Positions 9,437-17,843 are shown, numbered from the stretch's first letter. The stretch is DNA of 64,000 nucleotides from Acinetobacter bouvetii (GCF_902753875.1 NZ_CADDTS010000040.1:1-64000), one strand, 5' to 3'. Notes: generated by a model not told the origin, from the letters alone. Translations and numbers: made by a program.

Positions 9437-9451
9437 TAACTTATCTTGAGT

Positions 9452-10051
9452 TTATTTTTCTTTCTTTAACCGATAAGCCTGCTTGGGAAAAGGATTACCT
9501 TCAGCAAAATATTGTTTATTGATTTCTGTAGCATATGCAGTTTTATCCAGATTCATCACCAGATTAGACTGCTTATCCACATCATAAAAAAAATCCACAC
9601 CACTTGAGCGATGTAAAATCACTTGATGGTATACCGGATCATAAGACCAACGATCCTGATGATAATACATATTTGAAGTATAGGTGATTTGCCCCGAATG
9701 AATCATGGTGCGATGAGCAGTGCCATCTTCAAGTAAATTCACCACAAAATCAGAACTCCCTCCTTTGCAATTCACAAAAGGATCATCGCAACTGATGGTG
9801 GTTTGATAACGGCCAATATAGGGCTCAGCAATTTTCGGAATTGTTTTTTTGATCTTTGACTCTGTTTGCTGCACAGGAATAGTTGCCTGCCCTGCCACAT
9901 CTGTTAATTTTTTACCTTGAGTCGCTGCAGCTGCAGAAGTTGTGGTATCCATTTGTTTGGCCACAGAATCTTCTACAGGTTGCTGACAACCTGTCAATCC
10001 TGCAATAAGTACAACAAATATACATTGATGATAATCTGCTTTTAGCAACAC
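9452..10051 (-). CDS. Putative lipoprotein with NlpE-like fold
   Basis: The 199-residue product has a short N-terminal hydrophobic segment (CIFVVLIAGLTGC) ending in a lipobox LTGC, so it is probably lipidated at Cys-22. A Thr/Ala/Gln-rich linker follows to about residue 70. The rest begins PYIGRYQTTISCDDPFVNC and contains repeated beta-rich segments such as SSDFVVNLLEDGTAHRT, resembling the N-terminal domain of the copper-response lipoprotein NlpE. The similarity is by pattern only. It is divergent from the PspC-domain gene, and its 3' end lies 15 bases from the MITE. Confidence 0.6.
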   Translation of the reverse strand: MLLKADYHQCIFVVLIAGLTGCQQPVEDSVAKQMDTTTSAAAATQGKKLTDVAGQATIPVQQTESKIKKTIPKIAEPYIGRYQTTISCDDPFVNCKGGSSDFVVNLLEDGTAHRTMIHSGQITYTSNMYYHQDRWSYDPVYHQVILHRSSGVDFFYDVDKQSNLVMNLDKTAYATEINKQYFAEGNPFPKQAYRLKKEK

Positions 10052-10155
10052 CCATAGCCTCTCAAATCATAAATTTTTTTCGACTGCTTATGTATATATT
10101 CACTGACTGACAGGAATAATTAACAGGATTAATTCTATTGAAATGCAATTCACAT

Positions 10156-10188
10156 GGTTGATTTTTATTGATATTAATCAACCTTTTT
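10156..10188 (+). other. Hairpin with T-tract in a divergent intergenic region
   Basis: GGTTGATT (10156-10163) pairs with AATCAACC (10176-10183) around a 12-base AT loop, followed by five T. It sits between two divergently transcribed genes (299 bases apart), where no plus-strand transcript is expected to end. It could be an operator palindrome, a terminator of a short RNA, or leader structure of the downstream gene. Nothing else is evident in this gap apart from AAGGAGACC before the next start. Confidence 0.35.
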
Positions 10189-10350
10189 AAGATAACCGAA
10201 TTTTAGGTCTCATTCCTAGCAATTACCAATATGCATTTACATAACTTAACTATTTTTTAGTATTTAGCACTTTAAAAATGGATATCGCATCTCCATCTTT
10301 TTATCATCACCAAATTTTTTAACTGTTTTGTTATTTTTAAGGAGACCTAG

Positions 10351-10617
10351 ATGGCCAATGTTGGTTTATATCGCTCTAATCGCCAGAACATGATTGCCGG
10401 TGTAATGGGTGGTATTGCTGAACGTTTTGGTTGGAATGCTACTTTACTTCGCATTATTTTTGTCCTTGTTTCTGTCATGAGTGCAGCATTCCCGGGCATT
10501 TTAGTCTATCTGATTTTGTGGCTGGTGATTCCTAAACAGCCCTTTCTTATAGATCCAGCAGCAGGCTATCAAAATCCGGTTCGGACGGTAAATCAGGATG
10601 CTAATCCATATCGTTAA
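10351..10617 (+). CDS. PspC-domain small membrane protein
   Basis: An 88-residue protein made almost entirely of a PspC domain: NRQNMIAGVMGGIAERFGW (residues 11-29) followed by a hydrophobic segment LRIIFVLVSVMSAAFPGILVYLILWLVIP arranged as one or two membrane passes. The GVxGGIAE motif defines the family. PspC in enterobacteria senses membrane stress as part of the phage-shock system, but stand-alone PspC-domain proteins are common and this one has no psp neighbours. The start has a strong ribosome site, AAGGAGACCTAG, upstream. A terminator follows directly. Confidence 0.85.
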   Translation: MANVGLYRSNRQNMIAGVMGGIAERFGWNATLLRIIFVLVSVMSAAFPGILVYLILWLVIPKQPFLIDPAAGYQNPVRTVNQDANPYR

Positions 10618-10633
10618 ACACTGATCCTTTTTC

Positions 10634-10670
10634 GCCACGGCTTTTCCCCCAAAGAGTCGTGGCTTTTTTT
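10634..10670 (+). terminator. Terminator of the PspC-domain gene
   Basis: GCCACGGCTTTT pairs imperfectly with AGAGTCGTGGC around a C-rich loop and is followed by seven T. It is 17 bases after the stop codon and lies between two convergent genes. Confidence 0.85.
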
Positions 10671-10679
10671 GCTTTTGAT

Positions 10680-11780
10680 TTATGCCACCAGATTCAATTG
10701 CTGATTTAATGCCGCAATCATATCGGCCCGGCTGATAATTCCAACCATGTGGTAATTTTCTACCACTGGAATGTAGTTAAATGAGCGTTCCACAAAATAC
10801 GGAACCAAATCCTGAATCGGCTGCTCCGGTTTTACCGTTACGACTTGGCGTACCATAATATCCTTCACTTGCCGCTGCCAGGTGGTTCTTAAATCAGTCG
10901 CACGCTGAAACCATTCCACCACTTCATATAAAGCCAGCGTCCCCACCAATTGCTGCTGGGCATTCACCACCGGCAGACTCATTAAATTCATGTCCTTGAA
11001 TTTATCCAGCGCGGAATGAATATCCTCATTTTCGTTCAGACTCATGACATCTTTGCTCATGATGTCCTGACATTTGAACTGACTTAATCCTCTGGCATTG
11101 GCTTTTTCCTGAGCCTTTAAAATGATTTTTTGCAGGTCATATTCACTAATATCCAAAAGCTCGGTTTGCTGACCCAGTGCTTCCTGAATATCTTGCGGTT
11201 GAATGGTGACTTTTTGCGTTGGTGTCGGGTCTTTGGAACGCTGATTCACTTGTGCCACTTGTGGATACTGTTTACCCAACACACGGTTAAACCCGATCGC
11301 AATCACCAGCAACAGCAGTGAATTTAACAACACCGGATAAAAGATAAAGTGATATCCCAACTCATGTACCGCTTCCCCACCCAGTACCGCAGTAATGGCC
11401 ACGGCCCCACTCGGTGGATGCAAGGAATCTGTACTCATCATCAAAATAATAGCAAGGCCGACTGCCACACTAAACGCTTCTGTCAGGTTTGGAATATACA
11501 TGGCGCAGGTCACCCCAATAATTCCCGCAATGGTATTTCCGACCACCATATTCCAAGGCTGTGCCAACGGACTGGCAGGCACGGCAAACAGCAATACCGA
11601 TGAGGCTCCCATCGGCGCGATATACCAGGCATTGATATCGCCCAGCACCCACCAGCTGATCAAGGAAGAGAGCGCCAACCCCAGCAATGCACCAATGCCA
11701 CACAACAGACGATCTTTTAAGGGAAGAATCTTGAAATTGGGCTTGAGGGTATTCAGCCATTCGCGTTGGGGATGGAACAC
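10680..11780 (-). CDS. HPP-family membrane protein with two CBS domains
   Basis: Residues about 25-165 form an HPP domain of four or five membrane helices including the name motif LHPPSGA after MMSTDS. HPP-domain proteins are implicated in nitrite transport in plastids and cyanobacteria; bacterial roles are mostly unknown. After a polar linker, two CBS repeats occupy about residues 240-365 (DIMSKDVMSLNENED... and DIMVRQVVTVKPEQP...), likely an adenine-nucleotide sensor on the cytosolic side. The start is a GTG at 11780 preceded by AAAAGG at good spacing. This is a solitary gene; the substrate cannot be inferred. Confidence 0.85.
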   Translation of the reverse strand: MFHPQREWLNTLKPNFKILPLKDRLLCGIGALLGLALSSLISWWVLGDINAWYIAPMGASSVLLFAVPASPLAQPWNMVVGNTIAGIIGVTCAMYIPNLTEAFSVAVGLAIILMMSTDSLHPPSGAVAITAVLGGEAVHELGYHFIFYPVLLNSLLLLVIAIGFNRVLGKQYPQVAQVNQRSKDPTPTQKVTIQPQDIQEALGQQTELLDISEYDLQKIILKAQEKANARGLSQFKCQDIMSKDVMSLNENEDIHSALDKFKDMNLMSLPVVNAQQQLVGTLALYEVVEWFQRATDLRTTWQRQVKDIMVRQVVTVKPEQPIQDLVPYFVERSFNYIPVVENYHMVGIISRADMIAALNQQLNLVA

Positions 11781-11952
11781 AGTGCACCTTTTGTTATTTT
11801 GGGTGGAAGTTTGGAATTATAGAATGAGGTAATATAAAGGTGTATTTATTTTATATCTTTTCTAAATTCATTTTCCTACTTATGATGAGATAGATGCCAC
11901 AAAAACCAATGATCTCAAACATTTAAAATAAACTAAAAAAGATGCTTAACTT

Positions 11953-12396
11953 ATGCAACTTCTGTTTCGCCCTTTAGTTCAAAGCAAAAAACGTATTGCG
12001 CTCAATTTATTGCTCGCCCCGATAAATAGCTTCTTGTTCGTAGATTTACCTATTTTATTATTAGCGGCTGTATTCCAAGATCTCTACAATGAGATCAATA
12101 TAGTCTTGAGTTTATACATTCTTATTTTTATCCCTGCTATCCTTTTCTATGTTTTATTCATTTATCCCCCACTGATCATTTACTTTTTGTTATTACAACA
12201 TTTTAAATTCTTTCAATTATTCAGCATTATCCTAGGCGCTATTTTAGCCATTTTCATTTTTGCTTATAGCATAAGCCCTAATAACCTACTGAATTCAATT
12301 TATAAGTTTTCATTTTTTACCTTACCTACAGTCGGACTTTTTATCTTTTTAAGCCTGCGCAGTCATAGGGAAAATATCAAAAACAATGACATCTGA
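11953..12396 (+). CDS. Hypothetical integral membrane protein
   Basis: The 147-residue product is strongly hydrophobic, with about four predicted membrane helices (around residues 15-45, 48-70, 73-100 and 115-137), a positively charged N-terminus (VQSKKR) and a polar C-terminal tail. I do not recognise a family. The reading frame is AT-rich and rich in Phe, Ile and Leu. The ribosome site is poor. It is transcribed toward glyQ but a good glyQ promoter follows it, so it is probably independent. Confidence 0.55.
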   Translation: MQLLFRPLVQSKKRIALNLLLAPINSFLFVDLPILLLAAVFQDLYNEINIVLSLYILIFIPAILFYVLFIYPPLIIYFLLLQHFKFFQLFSIILGAILAIFIFAYSISPNNLLNSIYKFSFFTLPTVGLFIFLSLRSHRENIKNNDI

Positions 12397-12420
12397 TTGC
12401 GTAGATTTCATGGATACCCT

Positions 12421-12449
12421 TTGCCACTCACCGCCAAAATCCTTATACT
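12421..12449 (+). promoter_or_regulatory. Promoter of the glyQ operon
   Basis: TTGCCA (12421-12426) and TATACT (12444-12449) are separated by exactly 17 bases. The predicted start at about 12456 leaves a 30-base leader before the glyQ ATG at 12486. Confidence 0.75.
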
Positions 12450-12485
12450 TAGAGCCAATTTTTCTCTAATTTTAATGGATGCTAC

Positions 12486-13454
12486 ATGAGTCGCGCCATA
12501 TCGCATATTGATACATTTCAAGGCTTAATTCTTGCCTTACAAAACTACTGGGCTGAACAAGGTTGTGTGGTGTTACAACCTTACGATATGGAAATGGGTG
12601 CAGGGACATTCCACACTGCAACTTTCCTTCGTGCTTTAGGGCCAGAAACATGGAACGCGGCTTACGTACAACCTTCACGTCGTCCCAAAGATGGCCGTTA
12701 TGGTGAAAACCCGAACCGTTTGCAACATTACTACCAGTTCCAGGTGGTGCTGAAACCAAACCCGGACAACATCCAGCAATTGTATCTGGATTCGTTAGAA
12801 GCCATTGGTATTGATACCCTCACTCACGACATCCGTTTTGTGGAAGATAACTGGGAATCGCCAACACTGGGCGCTTGGGGCTTAGGTTGGGAAGTTTGGC
12901 TCAACGGTATGGAAGTGACTCAGTTCACTTACTTCCAGCAAGTGGGCGGTGTTGAGTGTTACCCGGTAACAGGCGAAATCACTTACGGTCTTGAACGTCT
13001 GGCCATGTACCTGCAAGGTGTAGACTCAGTTTACGATCTGGTTTGGACCAAAGGTCAGTTTGGTACAGTGACTTACGGTGACGTATTTCATCAAAACGAA
13101 GTTGAGCAATCGACCTATAACTTTGAATATGCACCAGTCGACAAGATGTTTGAACTGTTCGACTTCTATGAAGCTGAAGCAACACGTTTAATTGAAGCTG
13201 AACTTCCACTGCCAGCCTATGAACAGGTGATCAAAGCATCGCATAGCTTTAACTTGCTGGATGCACGCGGTGCGATTTCGGTGACTGAACGTCAACGTTA
13301 CATTTTACGTGTACGTACTTTGGCGCGTTCAATCGCAACAAGTTATGTGGCAGCACGTGCGAAACTTGGTTTCCCGATGGCGGAACCACACCTACGTGAT
13401 GAAGTGCTTGCACAGCTAAAAGCACAAGTTGAAGCAGAAGCACAGCAAGGTTAA
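12486..13454 (+). CDS. glyQ: Glycyl-tRNA synthetase alpha subunit
   Basis: Catalytic subunit of the alpha2-beta2 bacterial glycyl-tRNA synthetase, which charges tRNA-Gly in the cytosol. The N-terminus [18 protein letters not shown] and the class II motif 2 region [17 protein letters not shown] are characteristic, as are [22 protein letters not shown] and [10 protein letters not shown] (motif 3). Length of 322 residues is slightly above the 303 of E. coli, with a short extra C-terminal tail rich in Gln and Glu. The gene heads an operon with a tautomerase and glyS. Confidence 0.98.
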   Translation: MSRAISHIDTFQGLILALQNYWAEQGCVVLQPYDMEMGAGTFHTATFLRALGPETWNAAYVQPSRRPKDGRYGENPNRLQHYYQFQVVLKPNPDNIQQLYLDSLEAIGIDTLTHDIRFVEDNWESPTLGAWGLGWEVWLNGMEVTQFTYFQQVGGVECYPVTGEITYGLERLAMYLQGVDSVYDLVWTKGQFGTVTYGDVFHQNEVEQSTYNFEYAPVDKMFELFDFYEAEATRLIEAELPLPAYEQVIKASHSFNLLDARGAISVTERQRYILRVRTLARSIATSYVAARAKLGFPMAEPHLRDEVLAQLKAQVEAEAQQG

Positions 13455-13491
13455 CAATTTGATAAAACAATAATGAAATGGAAGTGAAGCT

Positions 13492-13887
13492 ATGCCAAGT
13501 GTGACCATTGAAGTAAGACGCGAATATACAGTCGAGCAAGAAATTGCCATTATTGAAGCGGTTCAATCTGCTTTGGTGACACACTTTAAGATTCCTGAAA
13601 AGGACAAGCACATTCGCTTCTTTGCTCATTTACCGCATCGTTTTGCCTGTCCACCGCATCAAGATCAACCTGAGTTTTACACTCAAATTATTATTGATGC
13701 TTTTGCTGGGCGTTCTGTTGAAGCAAAACGCGCACTTTATCAAGGTATTGTAGATAATCTTAAGTTGCTTGGTATTCCACCGACCTATGTCACCATTATT
13801 GTGCGTGACATTCCTCTGGAAAATTGGGGAATCCGTGGAGGACTGGCAGCCTGTGATGTTCCTTTAGGATTTAAAGTTGATGTTTAA
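13492..13887 (+). CDS. Tautomerase-family protein between glyQ and glyS
   Basis: The 131-residue product begins MPSVTIEVRREYTVEQE. Met removal would expose Pro-2, the catalytic base of the tautomerase superfamily, and the beta-alpha-beta pattern repeats twice (second unit from about residue 60, PEFYTQIIIDAFAGRSVEAK). It is longer than 60-80-residue 4-oxalocrotonate tautomerase subunits and closer in size to MIF-like or fused types. Substrate unknown. It lies 37 bases after glyQ and 45 before the glyS ATG, with a plausible ribosome site (GGAAGTGAAGCT), so it is presumably cotranscribed. Its position splits a gene pair that is usually adjacent. Confidence 0.75.
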   Translation: MPSVTIEVRREYTVEQEIAIIEAVQSALVTHFKIPEKDKHIRFFAHLPHRFACPPHQDQPEFYTQIIIDAFAGRSVEAKRALYQGIVDNLKLLGIPPTYVTIIVRDIPLENWGIRGGLAACDVPLGFKVDV

Positions 13888-13932
13888 ATCAACTGAATTT
13901 GATACATCGACATTTAAAGAAGACATTTGAAA

Positions 13933-15999
13933 ATGACACATACAGTTTTATTTGAACTTGGTTGTGAAGAACTTCCACCAAAAAGCTTAAAAAAATTACG
14001 TGATGCGCTGCAAGCAGAAACCGTTAAAGGCTTAAAAGATGCTGGCTTAGCGTTTGATTCAATCGAAGCTTATGCAGCACCACGTCGTCTTGCGCTTAAA
14101 ATTGTCAATGTTGATGGCGCACAAGCAGACACACAAAAACGTTTTGATGGCCCTGCTAAACAAGCAGCATTTGATGCGGAAGGCAACCCAACCAAAGCGC
14201 TTGAAGGCTTTATGCGTGGTCAAGGCATTACTGTTGATCAAGTATCGACTTTCCAAGCAGGTAAAGTTGAAAAAGTTTGCTACTTAAAAGATGTCAAAGG
14301 TCAAAGCCTTGACGTTTTACTGCCACAAATTTTACAAACGGCTTTGGACAATCTTCCAATTGCAAAACGTATGCGTTCTGCGGCAAGCCGTACTGAATTT
14401 GTACGTCCGGTGAAATGGGTTGTGTTGTTGAAAGATAACGATGTGATTGATGCAACGATTCAAGATCACAAAGCAGGCAACCTGACTTATGGTCACCGTT
14501 TCCATGCACCTGAAGCCATTACTTTGGCAAATGCAGAAGAATATCTACCGAAGTTAAAAGCAGCGCACGTTGTGGCTTCATTTGAAGAACGTCAAGCGAT
14601 CATCAACGAGCAAGTGAAAGCACTTGCGGATGAAGTGAATGCGATTGCGATTGTACCAAGCGATCTTCGTGACGAAGTGACTGCATTGGTTGAATGGCCT
14701 GTTGCGCTTCGTGCCAGCTTTGAAGAACGTTTCCTTGCTGTTCCTCAAGAAGCACTCATCACCACGATGCAGGACAACCAAAAGTATTTCTGCTTGGTAA
14801 ATGCTGACAACAAACTTCAACCTTACTTTATTACCGTTTCAAACATTGAGTCTAAAGATCCGACTCAAATTATTGAAGGGAATGAGAAAGTTGTTCGACC
14901 GCGTTTGTCAGATGCTGAATTCTTCTTCTTACAAGATCAAAAGCAGCCGCTTGCGTCGCGTAAAGAGAAACTGGCAAACATGGTATTCCAGGCAGAGCTT
15001 GGCACACTATGGAACAAGTCTGAACGTATTGCGAAATTGGCTGTAGCATTAGCGCCGATCACTGGTGCGAAAGCGGAAGATGCAGAAAAAGCTGCCTTGC
15101 TTGCAAAATGCGACTTAACCTCTGAATTGGTCGGTGAATTCCCTGAACTTCAAGGTATTGCGGGTACTTACTACGCACGCATTGAAGGCGAAAATGACGA
15201 AGTTGCTGAAGCACTAGGTGAACAGTATTTACCTAAATTCGCTGGTGATGTATTGCCAAAAACCAAAACCGGTACTGCGGTAGCGCTTGCTGATCGTCTT
15301 GATACTTTGGTTGGTATTTTCGGGATTGGTCAGGCACCTACAGGTTCTAAAGACCCGTTTGCACTACGTCGTTCTGCAATTGGTATTTTGCGTTTAGTGA
15401 CTGAAAACAATCTTGATGTGTCTTTAGAAGATTTAATCAAGTTGGCTTTGGCTGCTTATGGCGATGTATTGAAAGACCACGACAAGACTTTGGCAGATGC
15501 GGTTGCATTCCTTGAAGGTCGTTACCGTGCGAAATACGAAGACCAAGGTGTTGCGGTTGACGTGATTCAAGCGGTTCAAGCCTTGTCGCCAAAATCTCCA
15601 CTTGATTTTGACAAACGCGTAAATGCGGTGAATCACTTCCGTGACCTGCCTGAAGCTGCTGCGCTTGCGGCTGCGAACAAACGTGTTGCCAACATTCTGG
15701 CGAAAGAAGCTGAACCTACAGGTGCTGTGGTTGAGGCAAATCTGGTTGAAGATGCTGAAAAAGCATTGTTCGCTGAACTTGCGAAAATCACACCTGTGGT
15801 TGAGCCATTACTTGCTGCGAAAGACTACACAGAAGCACTTTCTAAGTTAGCTGCACTGCGTGCCCCTATTGATGCGTTCTTTGACGGTGTCATGGTGATG
15901 GCAGATGATGCAGAACTGAAAGCAAACCGTTTGCGTTTACTTGCTCAATTACGTGGTTTGTTTACCAGTGTTGCAGATATTTCAGTGTTGCAGCACTGA
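13933..15999 (+). CDS. glyS: Glycyl-tRNA synthetase beta subunit
   Basis: The tRNA-binding subunit of the heterotetrameric enzyme. The N-terminus [15 protein letters not shown] is the family signature. Other conserved segments include [31 protein letters not shown], an HD-like [28 protein letters not shown] and a C-terminal anticodon-binding-like domain ending in [25 protein letters not shown] at 13933 is chosen because AAAGAAGAC precedes it; a TTG six bases upstream is also in frame. Length of 688 residues is normal. It ends the operon at a strong terminator. Confidence 0.98.
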   Translation: MTHTVLFELGCEELPPKSLKKLRDALQAETVKGLKDAGLAFDSIEAYAAPRRLALKIVNVDGAQADTQKRFDGPAKQAAFDAEGNPTKALEGFMRGQGITVDQVSTFQAGKVEKVCYLKDVKGQSLDVLLPQILQTALDNLPIAKRMRSAASRTEFVRPVKWVVLLKDNDVIDATIQDHKAGNLTYGHRFHAPEAITLANAEEYLPKLKAAHVVASFEERQAIINEQVKALADEVNAIAIVPSDLRDEVTALVEWPVALRASFEERFLAVPQEALITTMQDNQKYFCLVNADNKLQPYFITVSNIESKDPTQIIEGNEKVVRPRLSDAEFFFLQDQKQPLASRKEKLANMVFQAELGTLWNKSERIAKLAVALAPITGAKAEDAEKAALLAKCDLTSELVGEFPELQGIAGTYYARIEGENDEVAEALGEQYLPKFAGDVLPKTKTGTAVALADRLDTLVGIFGIGQAPTGSKDPFALRRSAIGILRLVTENNLDVSLEDLIKLALAAYGDVLKDHDKTLADAVAFLEGRYRAKYEDQGVAVDVIQAVQALSPKSPLDFDKRVNAVNHFRDLPEAAALAAANKRVANILAKEAEPTGAVVEANLVEDAEKALFAELAKITPVVEPLLAAKDYTEALSKLAALRAPIDAFFDGVMVMADDAELKANRLRLLAQLRGLFTSVADISVLQH

Positions 16000-16010
16000 G
16001 CCATAATTGC

Positions 16011-16039
16011 TTGAAAGTTAAAAGAAACCCCGCTATAAA
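16011..16039 (+). promoter_or_regulatory. Probable promoter of the cyclase/membrane-effector operon
   Basis: TTGAAA (16011-16016) and TATAAA (16034-16039) are separated by exactly 17 bases, each one mismatch from the sigma70 consensus. The -10 box occupies the loop of the glyS terminator hairpin. Transcription would start near 16046, within the right arm of that hairpin, giving a leader of only about 23 bases with no Shine-Dalgarno sequence before the ATG at 16069. Confidence 0.6.
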
Positions 16040-16054
16040 TTAGTGGGGTTTTTT
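16025..16054 (+). terminator. Terminator of the glyQ-glyS operon
   Basis: A stem CCCCGCT/AGTGGGG with one G-T wobble, extended by A-T pairs, encloses an AT-rich seven-base loop and is followed by six T, 25 bases after the glyS stop codon. Confidence 0.9.
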
Positions 16055-16068
16055 AATAGATAAATAAA

Positions 16069-16788
16069 ATGCAAGCTAACTATAAAGTTTATGATTTTGA
16101 AAAAAGTCGTGAAAGGATAGATGAAATATTAGACTCTTCCGATAATAATTATCAAGAGAGTAATAAAGTACCTAGTATTGATGATCTAACGTATAACAAT
16201 GGCTATCATATAAATTGCTCTGCTCTATTTATTGATTTACGTGGTTCAAAAGAACTAGCTACTAAACATCAAAAAAAGGTCTTAGCAAAAATATATAGAG
16301 CATATATTTCCGAATTGGTTGCTCTCCTCAACGGTAATCTAAATATCCAGCAAATCTATATTGAGGGTGATTGTGTTTGGGGGGTATTTAATACTGAAAC
16401 AATTGTTCAAATCAATGAGGTATTCAATACAGCTGCTAAAGCTAATTCACTAATTCATACTTTAAATATAAAACTTAAGAAAAAAAATTATACTCAGCTT
16501 AAAGTTGGTATTGGACTTCATTATGGGCAAGCTTTAGTTATAAAAGCTGGCTATAAAGGTAGTGGTATCAATGAAGTTACTTGGATTGGTGAGCTAATTG
16601 GAAAAACGGCTCAATATTGCAATGATGCTAACAAAGGATGGCGCAAACCGATCATTCTTTCTGATGTTTTCCATCAAAATTTAAATGATGACAACAAAAA
16701 ATTATGTAACAAAGTACCTTATACGGATTTTCATGAGTGCGACGTTATAAATACATTGATGGATACATGGGTTCAAGACAATGGATAA
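16069..16788 (+). CDS. Class III nucleotidyl cyclase, probable Pycsar pyrimidine cyclase (PycC)
   Basis: The 239-residue protein is a single class III adenylate/guanylate cyclase-type domain (about residues 48-205) without sensor or membrane segments. The two metal-binding Asp positions are D56 in FIDLRGS and D101 in IEGDCVWGVF. The glycine-rich KVGIGLHYGQALVIKAG and WIGELIGKTAQ follow in order. In canonical cyclases the last motif carries transition-state Asn and Arg; by my alignment these positions are G178 and Q182. Pycsar systems pair such stand-alone cyclases, making cCMP or cUMP after phage infection, with a neighbouring effector. Here an 8-base overlap with a small membrane protein gives that arrangement. 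Base composition is visibly more AT-rich than glyS, suggesting transfer. Which nucleotide is made is unknown; a housekeeping cAMP role is the alternative. Confidence 0.8.
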   Translation: MQANYKVYDFEKSRERIDEILDSSDNNYQESNKVPSIDDLTYNNGYHINCSALFIDLRGSKELATKHQKKVLAKIYRAYISELVALLNGNLNIQQIYIEGDCVWGVFNTETIVQINEVFNTAAKANSLIHTLNIKLKKKNYTQLKVGIGLHYGQALVIKAGYKGSGINEVTWIGELIGKTAQYCNDANKGWRKPIILSDVFHQNLNDDNKKLCNKVPYTDFHECDVINTLMDTWVQDNG

Positions 16789-17395
16789 ACTTGATTTTCT
16801 TCATTCAGCTATCCAAGACACTCAACAAAATATTCGTGCTGTAGATTTTAAAATCGGAGCTTTATTAGCAGGCTCTATCGTTCCCTTTCCTCAAATACGA
16901 GACATTTTTAAGTTCTTCCTAACGAATGATCTTTGGTGGCAACACGCTATTGCAGCTATTATTTTTGTAATTTGGCTAGCCATAGTTCTTATTCTACTTT
17001 CTGCATTATCAGCAATTGATAACCCAGCCAAACATATTAAAGATAATACAGATCAAAATGGTCTTTACTTCAATGGTGGTTTATTTCAATTTAAATTAAT
17101 AAATATATTTTGGCGAACAAAGAACTTTGCCTCAAAATCTGTCCAAGACTACAAAAATGAAATTGAAGATGTATCTCTAGATATTTCAAAAGAATTAGCT
17201 TATGAACATTTAAAGCTAATCTATATTCGTGATCTAAAAGTTTTCCGCTTACGACACGCGATAGTATTAATTTTTGTACTCATTATAGTTGGGTCTATAA
17301 GCTTTCTATCTGCTCCAAATACGAAAAAAATTGATGTCGTAAATCAAGATATACAACATCTTCAACCCAAACAATATTTAGACTATTTGTTATAG
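16781..17395 (+). CDS. Multi-pass membrane protein, probable Pycsar effector (PycTM-like)
   Basis: The 204-residue product starts with a short helix, LDFLHSAIQDTQQNIRAVDFK. Hydrophobic segments follow at about residues 25-47 (weaker), 55-79 and 160-178, separated by a polar, helical stretch of about 80 residues. The opening pattern (amphipathic helix, RAVD-K, then membrane segment) resembles DUF5706/PycTM-type effectors, which are thought to disrupt the inner membrane when they bind cyclic pyrimidine nucleotides. The ATG overlaps the cyclase stop over 8 bases, implying translational coupling and fixed stoichiometry. AT-rich like its partner. Family membership is inferred from pattern and context, not from a search. 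Confidence 0.7.
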   Translation: MDKLDFLHSAIQDTQQNIRAVDFKIGALLAGSIVPFPQIRDIFKFFLTNDLWWQHAIAAIIFVIWLAIVLILLSALSAIDNPAKHIKDNTDQNGLYFNGGLFQFKLINIFWRTKNFASKSVQDYKNEIEDVSLDISKELAYEHLKLIYIRDLKVFRLRHAIVLIFVLIIVGSISFLSAPNTKKIDVVNQDIQHLQPKQYLDYLL

Positions 17396-17453
17396 CCAAT
17401 AATTCATCAATTCCCTATACTCAAACTAACAACACTCAACAAGAAAGAATCAT

Positions 17454-17843
17454 ATGAAATTTAAAACGATTATTTTGACAGGTCTTGCGGGTATTGCTCT
17501 TACGGCGTGTACAACTGCTCCTAAAATCCCACAACTGGAAACTGGTGTTCTACAAGAAGTTGAAAACCTGGATGTCTATCCGGATACCACCAACAACAAA
17601 GCCAAACTGACTAAATTTTTCGACAAATGCGTGATTGAATTTACCGGCAACCTTGCCGCAGGAAAATCGGTAGAACAATGGTCATTTAAAGGTTTAACCC
17701 TCATGTCCGGTGGCGCAGCAACCTTTGCTAAGGACGGGACAAGCACCGCACAGAACTTTGACCTGAATGCTCCGGAAGTGAAAAAGAACTTCCTTGCCCT
17801 GCGCAACAACTTCCATAAAGATGCTTTGGCACAATGTGACTAA
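17454..17843 (+). CDS. Small putative lipoprotein
   Basis: The 129-residue product has a typical lipoprotein signal: MKFKTIILTGLAGIALTAC, with lipobox LTAC at residues 16-19. The mature part is about 110 residues, with two Cys (CVIEF and the penultimate C of AQCD) that could form a disulfide. No domain is recognised. Base usage is closer to the core genes than to the preceding AT-rich cyclase operon, so it probably marks the right border of that island. AAGAAAGAA precedes the start. No partner gene is apparent. Confidence 0.65.
   Translation: MKFKTIILTGLAGIALTACTTAPKIPQLETGVLQEVENLDVYPDTTNNKAKLTKFFDKCVIEFTGNLAAGKSVEQWSFKGLTLMSGGAATFAKDGTSTAQNFDLNAPEVKKNFLALRNNFHKDALAQCD

Noticed and set aside
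9337..9522. A 61-codon frame in the right half of the MITE-like element, considered as a transposase remnant.
   Set aside because: Its translation shows no DDE or helix-turn-helix pattern, and it extends across the element end into the 3' part of the lipoprotein gene.
16069..17395. Reading the cyclase operon as CBASS.
   Set aside because: The cyclase is a class III adenylate/guanylate cyclase domain with two metal Asp in that fold, not a CD-NTase with the GS...DxD signature; no Cap2/Cap3 genes are present.
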